A stretch of 64,000 nucleotides of DNA. Origin: Paenibacillus wynnii. GTDB taxonomy: Bacteria > Bacillota > Bacilli > Paenibacillales > Paenibacillaceae. Made by a program: the position numbers and the translations under genes. Location of the stretch: NCBI RefSeq assembly GCF_000757885.1, contig NZ_JQCR01000002.1, forward strand, positions 1,674,001 through 1,738,000. The letters run 5' to 3'. Shown here piece by piece: positions 32,742-41,754 of this stretch (position 1 is its first letter; each line of letters starts with the position of its first letter). The notes beneath the pieces were generated by a model. It was given only the letters and a program-made list of their open reading frames with translations, searched no databases and was not told the origin of the DNA.

Positions 32742-33848
32742 ATGATAACGATAAGTTTATGCCTAATTGTTAAGGACGAACAAGATACACTTGGGCGCTG
32801 TTTAGCCTCTGTCTCTGATCTGGTCGATGAGATTATTATTGTCGATACCGGATCTACAGATGATACCAAAGACATCGCCCGTAATTATACCGAACATATT
32901 TACGACTTTACGTGGATTAATGATTTCTCTGCGGCTCGTAATTATGCTTTTGCTCAGGCAAGCAAGGAGTATATCTTTTGGCTGGATGCGGATGATGTAC
33001 TTAAGGAGCGTGACCGCCTCGGTCTACTTGCCCTAAAGGAATCTCTAGATGCTTCCGTTGATTCTGTAACAATGAATTACCACCTTGCTTTTGATGACCA
33101 TGGCAATGTAACGTCTAGTCTCAGACGCAATCGTCTGGTGAAAAGAAGCAATGGATTTCGCTGGATCGGCGCCGTGCATGAATATTTAGAGGTTAGCGGA
33201 AACATTATGAACAGCGACATTGCCGTAACTCACAGCAGCCTGCATCATGACAGTGACCGTAACTTATACATATATGAGCAAAGATTGTCGGCTGGGGAGA
33301 CCTTCTCACCGCGGGACTTATACTATTTCGCCAATGAGCTGCTTGACCATAAGAGGTATGAGCGGGCGATTCTTTTCTATGAGCAGTTTCTCGAGACAGA
33401 TCAAGGGTGGATTGAGGATAACATCTCGGCATGCGGCAAAATGGCCGATTGTTACCATGGGCTGGGCAATGAGCAAAAGGGTCTCGCAGCAGCCTTGCGT
33501 TCTTTCCAGTACGATGCACCGAGAGGGGAAGTCTGCTGCCGCATCGGATATCATTTTTTGCAAAAAAACAACCTGCAAACTGCAGTTTTCTGGTACAAAA
33601 CCGCCGCAGAGACCGAGCAATCGCCCGAACATTGGGGCTTCCGCAATCTGGCCTGCTCCACTTGGCTCCCTCATCTTCAGTTATGTGTCTGTTACGACAG
33701 GATGGGTCTTCATCGCCTAGCCTATGAACATAACGAAGCCGCCCGCAGGTATCGTCCGCAGGATGCCCGGGTGCTGCAGAATAAAACCTACCTAGAGGGT
33801 ATTCTGCATTCACACGCAGATGATCATAACAACGGTGGCACGATATGA
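32742..33848 (+). CDS. Family-2 glycosyltransferase with C-terminal TPR-like region
   Basis: A 368-residue GT-A enzyme. Residues 1-110 have ISLCLIVKDEQDTLGRCLAS, VDTGSTDDT and WLDADD (DxD metal site). The C-terminal half is helical and TPR-like (FANELLDHKRYERAILFYEQ, YHGLGNEQKGLAAALRSF). This layout occurs in protein glycosyltransferases such as SunS and in enzymes next to surface proteins. The gene overlaps the next glycosyltransferase gene by 4 bp and lies after the glycine-rich repeat protein. Confidence 0.9.
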   Translation: MITISLCLIVKDEQDTLGRCLASVSDLVDEIIIVDTGSTDDTKDIARNYTEHIYDFTWINDFSAARNYAFAQASKEYIFWLDADDVLKERDRLGLLALKESLDASVDSVTMNYHLAFDDHGNVTSSLRRNRLVKRSNGFRWIGAVHEYLEVSGNIMNSDIAVTHSSLHHDSDRNLYIYEQRLSAGETFSPRDLYYFANELLDHKRYERAILFYEQFLETDQGWIEDNISACGKMADCYHGLGNEQKGLAAALRSFQYDAPRGEVCCRIGYHFLQKNNLQTAVFWYKTAAETEQSPEHWGFRNLACSTWLPHLQLCVCYDRMGLHRLAYEHNEAARRYRPQDARVLQNKTYLEGILHSHADDHNNGGTI

Positions 33849-35458
33849 AGAAGACCAAAACCCGGGTGCTTCTGGGCAGCCCCGTTCATCAGAAGCCGCC
33901 AATTCTACGCCAATTCCTGGATTCACTGCTTCGACTAAAACTGGATACCCTTGAACTGGATTACTATCTGATCGATGACAATGAGGATGAACAATCCAGC
34001 CTGCTGCTTGAGGAATTTAAGGGCAATCGCGACAATGTATTTCTACAGACCTCTGGCTACCGGGATCCTTATATTCGAGATGATACCACTCATTTTTGGA
34101 GCGCTAATCTTGTCTGGAAAGTGGCCAATTTCAAAAATATGATGATCCAACGCGCCGCGCTGCTTAAATATGATTATTTATTCCTGATCGACTCCGATCT
34201 TCTCCTGCATCCTCTTACTCTGGAGCATCTTGCAGCTTCGGGCAAAGATATCATCTCAGAAGTATTCTGGACCCAGTGGCAGCCGAATACGATCCTTCAA
34301 CCGCAGGTATGGATGCATGATGAGTATAGCCAGTGGGAGCGACTGCCGGGCGAACAGCTCAGCGCTGAAGAGATCAGCTATAGATTTAATCACTTTCTAA
34401 CGAAGCTGCAAATCCCGGGTGTCTATGAGGTCGGCGGTCTTGGCGCTTGCACCCTGATCAGCAGGCATGCCATAGAATCCGGTGTCTCCTACAATATCAT
34501 CAAGAATATCTCTTATTGGGGAGAGGACCGGCATTTCTGTATCCGTGCCGCCGCACTTGGGATTCCGCTCTACGTGGATACTCATTATCCCGCTCTGCAC
34601 TTGTACAGAGACAGTGATGTAAGTAAGGTGGATGACTTTATCCTTAGTAACGCATTAGATCATACCTCGGACAGCGGCGACATCCCGGTACCGGAATCTA
34701 ATCTGCCAGAACTATCTGAACTACCTGTTTCTGAACCATTACCTATCCCCCTCGTCCGCAAACGTCCGAAGCTTACACTCACCATGATTGTCAAAAATGA
34801 AAGCCCACGTTTTCTGCGGCAGGTTCTGGAGGCGCATCGTGAATATATTGATGAGGCTGTAATTATCGATGACGGCAGCACGGATGACACCGCTGCACTC
34901 TGCATAGAGCTCCTTAAGGGTATTCCGGTCCATATAGTACACAATGAGATCTCCAAGTTCAGCAATGAGATTGAGCTTCGTAAGCAGCAATGGGAAGAGG
35001 TCATCCAGAGAGACCCAGAGTGGATTCTTAATCTGGATGGGGATGAAATGTTCGAGGATAGGTTCGCCCATGAGATTGATACTTTATTGCAAGAAGACAA
35101 CGTCGAGCTTTTCTGTTTCCGTCTGTACGATTTCTGGAACAAGGATCATTACCGTGAGGATGCCCATTGGCGTTCCCATCTAAGCTACCGCCCTTTTCTG
35201 CTTAAATACAATAAAGACTTTACCTATGTCTGGAATGAACTGCCGCAGCACTGCGGGCGGTTCCCGCAGAATATCTTCGAGCTTCCACACCAACTAAGCA
35301 ATCTCCGGCTGAAGCACCTGGGATGGTCTAAATCGGAATATCGTATGGAAAAGTATTTGCGTTACCTGCATCTGGACCCCGATGGACAATACGGCTGGAA
35401 GGAACAATATCTGTCTATTCTAGATGAGCAGCCGAAGCTGATTCCGTGGGTGGAATAA
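33845..35458 (+). CDS. Two-domain glycosyltransferase
   Basis: A 537-residue protein with two GT-A-like domains. The first (residues 1-270) has LLGSPVHQKPPILRQFLDSL, YLIDDNEDEQ and FLIDSDLLLHP. A Pro/Glu/Leu linker near residues 280-305 leads to the second (310-537), with LTMIVKNESPRFLRQVLEAH, IIDDGSTDDT and LNLDGDEMFE (DxD). Start and stop couple it to the preceding TPR glycosyltransferase. Together they probably add more than one sugar to a common acceptor; the nearby repeat protein is a candidate. Confidence 0.88.
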   Translation: MKKTKTRVLLGSPVHQKPPILRQFLDSLLRLKLDTLELDYYLIDDNEDEQSSLLLEEFKGNRDNVFLQTSGYRDPYIRDDTTHFWSANLVWKVANFKNMMIQRAALLKYDYLFLIDSDLLLHPLTLEHLAASGKDIISEVFWTQWQPNTILQPQVWMHDEYSQWERLPGEQLSAEEISYRFNHFLTKLQIPGVYEVGGLGACTLISRHAIESGVSYNIIKNISYWGEDRHFCIRAAALGIPLYVDTHYPALHLYRDSDVSKVDDFILSNALDHTSDSGDIPVPESNLPELSELPVSEPLPIPLVRKRPKLTLTMIVKNESPRFLRQVLEAHREYIDEAVIIDDGSTDDTAALCIELLKGIPVHIVHNEISKFSNEIELRKQQWEEVIQRDPEWILNLDGDEMFEDRFAHEIDTLLQEDNVELFCFRLYDFWNKDHYREDAHWRSHLSYRPFLLKYNKDFTYVWNELPQHCGRFPQNIFELPHQLSNLRLKHLGWSKSEYRMEKYLRYLHLDPDGQYGWKEQYLSILDEQPKLIPWVE

Positions 35459-35463
35459 AACTC

Positions 35464-35557
35464 TGCGTTTACGCAAGAAGAAACGGATGCCGTCCTTAAT
35501 GGGAGCCTATGCTTCCGAAGCAGCGATACTCCGTATCGCTTTAAGGCATCCGTTTCT
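35464..35557 (+). terminator. Multi-hairpin structure after the glycosyltransferase operon
   Basis: A perfect 13-bp outer stem (35479-35491 with 35545-35557) encloses GCTTCCGAAGC and GCGATAC-TCC-GTATCGC hairpins, and TGCGT/ACGCA precedes it. The T-run is poor. Its CTATGCTTCCGAAGC segment resembles part of the repeat at 40509-40710. Confidence 0.5.
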
Positions 35558-35604
35558 CGTAGAAATATAAGCAAAGTATACTGAAAACTTATACTTTCTT
35601 ATAT

Positions 35605-35655
35605 TTAAAAAAAGGACTGTCTAGGATGGCCGCACGGGCCATTCTGACAGTCCTT
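35605..35655 (-). terminator. Terminator after kdgT
   Basis: AAGGACTGTC/GACAGTCCTT with an inner ATGGCC/GGCCAT stem, followed on the minus strand by seven T. Confidence 0.85.
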
Positions 35656-35688
35656 ATAAGTTTGATGCTTAGTTGTTAGCTGAATGGA

Positions 35689-36693
35689 TTATACCGCAGC
35701 TTTTTGTACGGGAGGTAGATCTACAGGAGGATTCTTTTTCTTCATGTAGTCTGAATAGTAAGCAGTGAGAATAGGAACCAAGATGGCGGTTACGATTACG
35801 CAGGCCGCTACCAAAGCCGTTGCCGCTTCTGCCGCAGGCAGGAATTCAGGTTTCATATTGGCTACAAGCATAGGGTTCGCAACCGCTGCGCCTGCTGTAC
35901 TGGAAGCAGCAAGTCCGGCAGTACCGTTACCGCGGCCAATGAACTTATCAGCCAAGATCAAAGGAATACCTGTAACTACGATTACAGCAAGACCAAGCAG
36001 AATACCCAGCAATCCTGTATCAGCGATTACTCCCAGGTCAATGGAGCAACCCAGAGCGAAACCAAAGAATGGAATCAGTGTGTGTGTAGCTTTGCCGAAA
36101 TATTCACGAAGGTCATGATCCAGGTTACCAAGAATAAAACCAACCAAGAAAGGAAGTACAGCACCTACAAACAATTGTGGTTCGAATACAGCTACTCCGG
36201 TACTACCCAGAATAAGCATGGTTACAAGCGGACCGGATTCTAGCGACATCAATACAAATGCGCCGGACTCTTCTTTAGTACCGTATTGTTGCATGATAGA
36301 AGCATACAAGCCTCCGTTGGTCATATCCATGGCGGAAATGAGGGCCAGAACGGATAATCCGGCAAAAAATCCGGTTTGAATTCCGCCTGCAGGCATGAAT
36401 TGAACAGCGATCATAGCAATAACCCATGCTACAGCAATTTTAGTTAATACCAGTGTACCCGATTTTCTGAGAACGGTTCCGGTAGCTCTTACATCAATAG
36501 CAGCCCCCATACAGAAGAACCAAACAGCCAAAATAGGTACCGTACCTGTCATTAGACCTTTAGTAAATCCGCCAAAATAATCGCTTGCACCAGGAACTGC
36601 AGTGTGGATAATAGCTCCCAGGAACAATGGAATCAACATCATACCGCCTGGAATCTTATCTATTGTCTTTTTAATTTTCATTTTCGTTACCAT
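35689..36693 (-). CDS. kdgT: 2-keto-3-deoxygluconate permease
   Basis: A 334-residue, ten-segment membrane protein of the KdgT family. It shows [20 protein letters not shown], the [20 protein letters not shown] region, [13 protein letters not shown] and [10 protein letters not shown]. KdgT takes up 2-keto-3-deoxygluconate from pectin or uronate breakdown by proton symport. No kdgK or kdgA is nearby. It lies 152 bp downstream of a Bug-type SBP gene on the same strand, and a membrane AraC regulator is upstream of that. The exact start (36693 or 36681) is uncertain. Confidence 0.92.
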   Translation of the reverse strand: MVTKMKIKKTIDKIPGGMMLIPLFLGAIIHTAVPGASDYFGGFTKGLMTGTVPILAVWFFCMGAAIDVRATGTVLRKSGTLVLTKIAVAWVIAMIAVQFMPAGGIQTGFFAGLSVLALISAMDMTNGGLYASIMQQYGTKEESGAFVLMSLESGPLVTMLILGSTGVAVFEPQLFVGAVLPFLVGFILGNLDHDLREYFGKATHTLIPFFGFALGCSIDLGVIADTGLLGILLGLAVIVVTGIPLILADKFIGRGNGTAGLAASSTAGAAVANPMLVANMKPEFLPAAEAATALVAACVIVTAILVPILTAYYSDYMKKKNPPVDLPPVQKAAV

Positions 36694-36845
36694 ACCTCTC
36701 TAAATTAGATGAAATAAATAGCTATAATTATTCATATATGCATATTTCTTCCTAAACAAGGCGCACTGAACCCATCCCAGGAGATCGCCACGTCTGTAGT
36801 AGCCTCTTTCTCCTGAGATTTGCTTTACATAAGTACGCTTTCATT

Positions 36846-37862
36846 TCACTTACGGCTTAACCCCAGTTCCGGAATCATCTTCGCAAACAAATCATGGCTT
36901 TCTTTTAATTGTTTAGCGAACTCTTTGCCATCCTTGACGAGCAGCCCGAGTCCATTCATTTTCATAGAAGCCCTAAATTCCGCATCTTCCGTCCCTTTGA
37001 TAAAAGCATTTGCCAACAGCTCTGCAATCTCATTCGGTGTATCCTTGGGTACCGCGAGCCCTCTCCACGTACTGGTGAAGTCCACGTAAATACCGGTTTG
37101 CTCCTCTAAGGTGGGGACAGATGGAAGCGCTTCTGAACGCTTATCGGCATTAATCGCCAGTGTCCGCAGCTTTCCCTCGTCCACATACTTCTTCACTTCG
37201 GCCGGACTAACCGGTACCGCATCCACAAATCCACTCATGAGCGCAGAGACAGCAGGTCCTGCTCCTTCAAAAGGAATATGTGCAAACTTCACACCTGTTT
37301 CCCGTTCCAAGGTTACAGCTGCCAAATGCCAAATGCTTCCCGTTCCTGCATTCCCCATTTTCAACTCACCTGGATGCGCTTTAGCATAATCGAATAGTTC
37401 ATTTACGGTCTGCCATGGCGCTTCTGCTCTTACGGTAATGGCGGAAGGATCAAAGTTTGTCTGGGCAATCGGTTTAAATTTTTCATAGGTAATAGGTAGT
37501 AATCCCAGATGAGGCAAAGTAGTCAGTTCCGCCGGAAGAAAAGTAACTGTGTACCCATCTCCTTTAGCATTCGCGCCCTCCATCAGCCCTACAGATCCAC
37601 CGCCGCCCGTTCGATTCACAACTACAATCGGTTGGCCCAGCCATTTCTCTGTCGCTTTAGCCAAGGCCCGAGCCGTTATATCTGTACCGCCTCCGACAGC
37701 ATAAGGAACAATCAAAGTAATGGGCTTCTTAGGGAAGTCCACATCTGAAGGGCCTGAGCCTAAGGGGTCAGAATACTGATATCCTATTCCTATTAAGAGT
37801 AGAACCACTAACCCGGAAGCTATCCAAATCCATCGGATGCCTTTCCTTGTAATCTGTTTCAT
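36846..37862 (-). CDS. Tripartite tricarboxylate (Bug/TctC-family) solute-binding protein
   Basis: A 338-residue extracytoplasmic binding protein with an N-terminal membrane anchor rather than a clear lipobox. Bug-family motifs are DFPKKPITLIVPYAVGGGTD, RTGGGGSVG, NAGTGSIWHLA and IPFEGAGPAVSALMSG. Such proteins normally serve TctAB permeases and bind carboxylates; no tctA or tctB is present. Its neighbours are kdgT downstream and a membrane-bound AraC regulator upstream, so it may act as a ligand sensor for one of these. Confidence 0.9.
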   Translation of the reverse strand: MKQITRKGIRWIWIASGLVVLLLIGIGYQYSDPLGSGPSDVDFPKKPITLIVPYAVGGGTDITARALAKATEKWLGQPIVVVNRTGGGGSVGLMEGANAKGDGYTVTFLPAELTTLPHLGLLPITYEKFKPIAQTNFDPSAITVRAEAPWQTVNELFDYAKAHPGELKMGNAGTGSIWHLAAVTLERETGVKFAHIPFEGAGPAVSALMSGFVDAVPVSPAEVKKYVDEGKLRTLAINADKRSEALPSVPTLEEQTGIYVDFTSTWRGLAVPKDTPNEIAELLANAFIKGTEDAEFRASMKMNGLGLLVKDGKEFAKQLKESHDLFAKMIPELGLSRK

Positions 37863-37973
37863 ACGATCCCTCTTCCCTGTGCTTTCACCTCCAAAACGTC
37901 ATCCGTTGGTTTTGTGAATCTTTTCTCAATCGGAGTGTATCGCATTTGGAGGCGTTTCAACAATCGTATAATC

Positions 37974-40292
37974 TTACTCAGAGTCTTCAGAAACGCCGGA
38001 ATGGCGCGGTTTTGGCTGATCTGCATACTCATTGGAATATTTGCTGTTCTCACGGAATTTACCCGGTGTAATGGATTTGTTCTTCCGGAATACCCGAATG
38101 AAGCTGTTCTCGTTCTGGTACCCGACCAATAGGGCGATATCGGCAATCTTCAGACTGCTGTCCTTTAACAGCTCACAGGCTTTATCAACTCGCAGGTTAG
38201 TTAAATAGTCATATACTGTCGTTCCTGTCTCTTCTTTGAAGATAGTGCTGACGGAGGAAACACCCATATTCACATGTGAGGCAATTTCCTGCAGACCGAT
38301 ATTAAGCTGAAGGTTGTTTTGCATATATTGAATCATAGCTTGAACCAGCTGATACTCTTTGGATTGTCTATGCTGACCTAATTCCTTGGACATATGAGTG
38401 ACCACATGGCACAGCATCTCTTCAATTTCAGACAAATCCATCGTAGTCACTTGATGCCAGGTATAATCGGCAAGCTCCGGCGGAAGGGCATGTCCCCCCA
38501 TAATGGCCAGGGTTATGATCTCCTGCAGCAGATCATCCACCATACGGAATACCTTTTGCGGCTGTATCGCTTTTTTTCGAATCTCGGCCGCCCATCTTCG
38601 TATCCACTGTACAGAGGTATCGCTGTCAGAGGATTTCAGAGCTTGTAACACCTCTATCTTCAAGGTATCATCTGCCGCTTGAGCGTTCTCTTCATGGATG
38701 TGATTCATAATGGAATAGTCACGGACTTGTCCATACCCTTCATAAAGACGGTAGGACAAGGCGAGGCTGGCTTCCGTGTATGACCGAGTCACATTCAATA
38801 TACCAGGGGCTGATGATCCTATCCCTATGGACACTGATAGTTTCAATAATTCCTGAAGCATCTCTATTAGCTTCCCGGCATCCTCACGAAGCTCCTCTTC
38901 CTCTGATATCTTTGATTGCAGCAGAACCACCACACTGTCCTTCTGGGTTGAAGCCGTTACGGTTCGCCAAGAATGTTCCAGATATTCCGTGATTACGTTG
39001 TTCATAGCATACTTGAGCAGCATCTGATCTTCATCCATATAGGCCGATGCCCATTGCCAATGACGATCAATAGAAATAACGATGATCTCAAAAGGGCCTT
39101 CCTTCCAGCCCTGAAAGTAATGCTCCCATTTCGTATGTGTCTCTTGTGTTCCAATACTCCGCGTAATTAGATCCTGGACAAATTTAGACCGCAGCTCCGG
39201 CAGGCTCCATTCCGCGACAAGCGACTTACTCTGGAAATCGCCTACAAGCTTCCCGATGACAGGCTCCAGATCATGCAGATCGCCATGGCCGCCTGCCTTC
39301 TGGTCGGGACTAAGCAGCTTGTTGATTCTCTTTAGGGGGCGGAACGCGGCAAAATTGTAGTAATATATTCCCGAGCAGCCCACACAGATCGAAATGAACG
39401 ACAGCAGCAGCATCATATTTCGGGCAATCTTCACATTTTTGAGCAGCTGCTCCATAGGAACCAGTGAAACCAACCTCCAGCCGGTCACATTAGAGAAGGT
39501 TTGGTTGGCCATATAGTCCTGACCTTTAATACTCACATGAGCAAACGGACTTACATCAATAAAAGTGAGCATTTCATTCATTTCCGCCACTGTGAAGGGG
39601 AGGTTCAATTTCGGATATATCAATTCTCCATCCAGGTTGTACACAAATTGATAATTTGATAAATGGGTATACATTTGCGAGAACAGCCAATCATAGTCCA
39701 GATTAATCATGACCGCTCCGCTAATTTCTCCGTTCTGAACAATAGGCCTTGCCAAGGAGACCAGCTCAGTTCCCCTTAATTTGGGGTTGTCACCTTTGTA
39801 CAGCCTTCTTTTGATTAAAAGCGGCTTCTCTTTAATCTCATCGATCCACGTATTCCATTCAAAATCAGGAGCATCCTCCCAAGCGGCCTTGTAGCCATAC
39901 TCGCTGGAGAGAACGGAATGATCTTTAAATTTAATAATGCTGATCGAGTGGATATCCGGCTCCGTAGCAGCGGATCTCAAAAAGGACAGCGGCTCATTGA
40001 TCGTGGCTTCATTATTAGAAGTCTCCGCAGCAATATATTTAATAACCGCCGGCTGAAAGGACAAATCGACCGCCTTGTTATCGGATTCTCTCATGGCCCG
40101 GTTGGTAACGTCCTGATTAATCTGCAGCAGCTCCACGTTAGGCGTATTAAGCTCAGTATCTAGCGCATTTCTGTATTCACGATAAGAATATAGGCCAATT
40201 AAAGTAATCAGTATCGAAATACCGAGGGTAAGCATTAGAATAAGTCGAGTCTGTTTGTTCTTGATCAAGTATTTGAATTTATATCGCAGCAT
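37974..40292 (-). CDS. Membrane-bound AraC-family regulator (YesN/dCache type)
   Basis: A 772-residue one-component regulator: membrane segment near residues 19-40, large extracytoplasmic Cache-like sensor (about 40-290), second membrane segment near 295-318, a long cytoplasmic linker and a C-terminal AraC HTH pair (LQEIASHVNMGVSSVSTIFK, KIADIALLVGYQNENSFIRV). Proteins of this form sense an extracellular carbohydrate or carboxylate and switch on an adjacent transporter operon. Here the adjacent genes are the Bug-type SBP and kdgT. Confidence 0.92.
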   Translation of the reverse strand: MLRYKFKYLIKNKQTRLILMLTLGISILITLIGLYSYREYRNALDTELNTPNVELLQINQDVTNRAMRESDNKAVDLSFQPAVIKYIAAETSNNEATINEPLSFLRSAATEPDIHSISIIKFKDHSVLSSEYGYKAAWEDAPDFEWNTWIDEIKEKPLLIKRRLYKGDNPKLRGTELVSLARPIVQNGEISGAVMINLDYDWLFSQMYTHLSNYQFVYNLDGELIYPKLNLPFTVAEMNEMLTFIDVSPFAHVSIKGQDYMANQTFSNVTGWRLVSLVPMEQLLKNVKIARNMMLLLSFISICVGCSGIYYYNFAAFRPLKRINKLLSPDQKAGGHGDLHDLEPVIGKLVGDFQSKSLVAEWSLPELRSKFVQDLITRSIGTQETHTKWEHYFQGWKEGPFEIIVISIDRHWQWASAYMDEDQMLLKYAMNNVITEYLEHSWRTVTASTQKDSVVVLLQSKISEEEELREDAGKLIEMLQELLKLSVSIGIGSSAPGILNVTRSYTEASLALSYRLYEGYGQVRDYSIMNHIHEENAQAADDTLKIEVLQALKSSDSDTSVQWIRRWAAEIRKKAIQPQKVFRMVDDLLQEIITLAIMGGHALPPELADYTWHQVTTMDLSEIEEMLCHVVTHMSKELGQHRQSKEYQLVQAMIQYMQNNLQLNIGLQEIASHVNMGVSSVSTIFKEETGTTVYDYLTNLRVDKACELLKDSSLKIADIALLVGYQNENSFIRVFRKNKSITPGKFRENSKYSNEYADQPKPRHSGVSEDSE

Positions 40293-40848
40293 TAGAAAAG
40301 CTTCATCCTTCCACTTTCTTCTAAGGTCATAGCAGTATTTACCACACTGTTAACTTCAACACAGATCTATTATAACCTTTTAAATTTCAGATATTAAGCC
40401 TCATGTCTATTCTTTAACTACATCTTTGATTAACCCGCTTTTTTCATTTTCTTTTGTTCAGCTTATTTAGAAGAAAATTTTCCTACTATATAAGCTGAAC
40501 TTAAGATTTGCTATATTGGGTTTGGGTCGTAACTGCGGTGAATGTTGGACTTCCAGCCGCTGTTGTCGTAAGACTTTCTTGATTTGTACCGCTTTTCAGC
40601 GGATGAAATCCGGAGACAGCTTATGCTTTCGAAGCGAGCTTTCCTACGGAAAGCTTTCGGGCGGACGATACCGCTCTTCCAGTTCCAAAATTCCCCTCCG
40701 TTACTTCAATCCTTTTTGTCAGTTTATCAAGTTCAATCTATATAAAAACAAACTTGTAATTATTCGAAGTACAATCTGTATACATAACGAATAGACACCC
40801 GTGTTGCGGTGTCTTATCTAAGGCGGTTCCATTACTTGACTTCGTTTC
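40293..40848. other. Intergenic region between the AraC regulator and the CPBP gene
   Basis: No convincing gene. It holds the promoter region of the AraC gene (AT-rich, 40300-40500), a long repeat-like element at 40509-40710, and a small AGACACC/GGTGTCT hairpin at 40793-40815 that could end the CPBP transcript. Confidence 0.5.
40509..40710. repeat. Probable Paenibacillus-type interspersed intergenic repeat
   Basis: A GC-rich 200-bp stretch with no open frame of note, containing the perfect hairpin AGCTTTCC-TAC-GGAAAGCT (40637-40655), phrases such as CTTCCAGCCGCTGTTGTC, GCGGATGAAATCCGGAGAC and GCGGACGATACCGCTCTTCC. I recall very similar non-coding repeats from Paenibacillus genomes; that is memory, not a search. 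A short related segment occurs at about 35500-35535. Confidence 0.5.
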
Positions 40849-41547
40849 CTATAAGGTTAATCCAACAGATTTATCTCGGGGAAGCAAAGCGAGAATTCTG
40901 ACATCAATTAGGAAGTGAAGCAGCATGCAGAGCATTATCGAGCCGGTAAAGTAATACAGACATCCAAAAAGCCCGCCTAAAACGGCCGTGGATAGAATCC
41001 CCTTTATCCCCTGATAGCAGTGCCCTAAGCTGAAAATAAGACTACTTATGACGATCACCCAAACCGCGGACAGCCCCGGCAAGAGTAGAGGCAAATAATA
41101 AAACAGGAAAGAACGGAATAATAGCTCTTCGCATACACCCGCCGTTAACGAGATAACGATCCAGAACCGCTTCTCCTGAGTCGTGCCCGGCAAAAAATCT
41201 CCCATGCTCTGAAATTGCTTATCCATAGTTTCTCTATATCCTCGGACGAAAACAACCATAATAAGCGGGGCTACAATAAAGATGACTAATTCGGCAAAAA
41301 ACAAAATAGAAAGCCATCCCCAATCGGCACCGCCGAAGCCCAACTTAGACCACGAAATTCCTGACCCATACACATATCCCGCGAATACTCCAGCCATAGT
41401 CCACAGCTCGATAACGGTTCGACGGTAATAGGTCATTCTTTTGCCGGGATGGCTTATAATATCTATCTTAAATTTCTTATAGGAGTAATATCCCCATACG
41501 GGAACACCTACCGCTAAATATAGGATTAACAAGTGCAGCACGACCAT
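40849..41547 (-). CDS. CPBP-family intramembrane metalloprotease
   Basis: A 232-residue membrane protein with the CPBP (Abi) motifs: EELLFRSFLF (EE-x3-R), a histidine in FSLGHCYQG and HFLIDV. These enzymes cleave substrates within the membrane; in Firmicutes some process prenylated proteins or confer bacteriocin self-immunity. No bacteriocin gene is seen next to it. The function here is unknown. Confidence 0.88.
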   Translation of the reverse strand: MVVLHLLILYLAVGVPVWGYYSYKKFKIDIISHPGKRMTYYRRTVIELWTMAGVFAGYVYGSGISWSKLGFGGADWGWLSILFFAELVIFIVAPLIMVVFVRGYRETMDKQFQSMGDFLPGTTQEKRFWIVISLTAGVCEELLFRSFLFYYLPLLLPGLSAVWVIVISSLIFSLGHCYQGIKGILSTAVLGGLFGCLYYFTGSIMLCMLLHFLIDVRILALLPRDKSVGLTL

Positions 41548-41754
41548 ATGTGATCCCTCGTTTTCTCAATTCCCCATGGGTAGTATTCCTTAGATCATAT
41601 TCCCTCGCTACATGCTGCACAAGGACTTTTGATATAGTCGTACCCTTCCATTCATTCGCAGGAGTGAATTCGTGTTATAGCGCGGTCTGCTCCGGCAAAA
41701 GTGTTATAATAAAGCGAATGATTTAGAGACTATTGAACCATCAGGAGAGCTACT

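Noticed and set aside
33205..33858. 217-codon minus-strand open frame opposite the TPR glycosyltransferase
   Set aside because: Composition (Cys, His, Arg rich) is typical of an antisense shadow; no motif or start signal.
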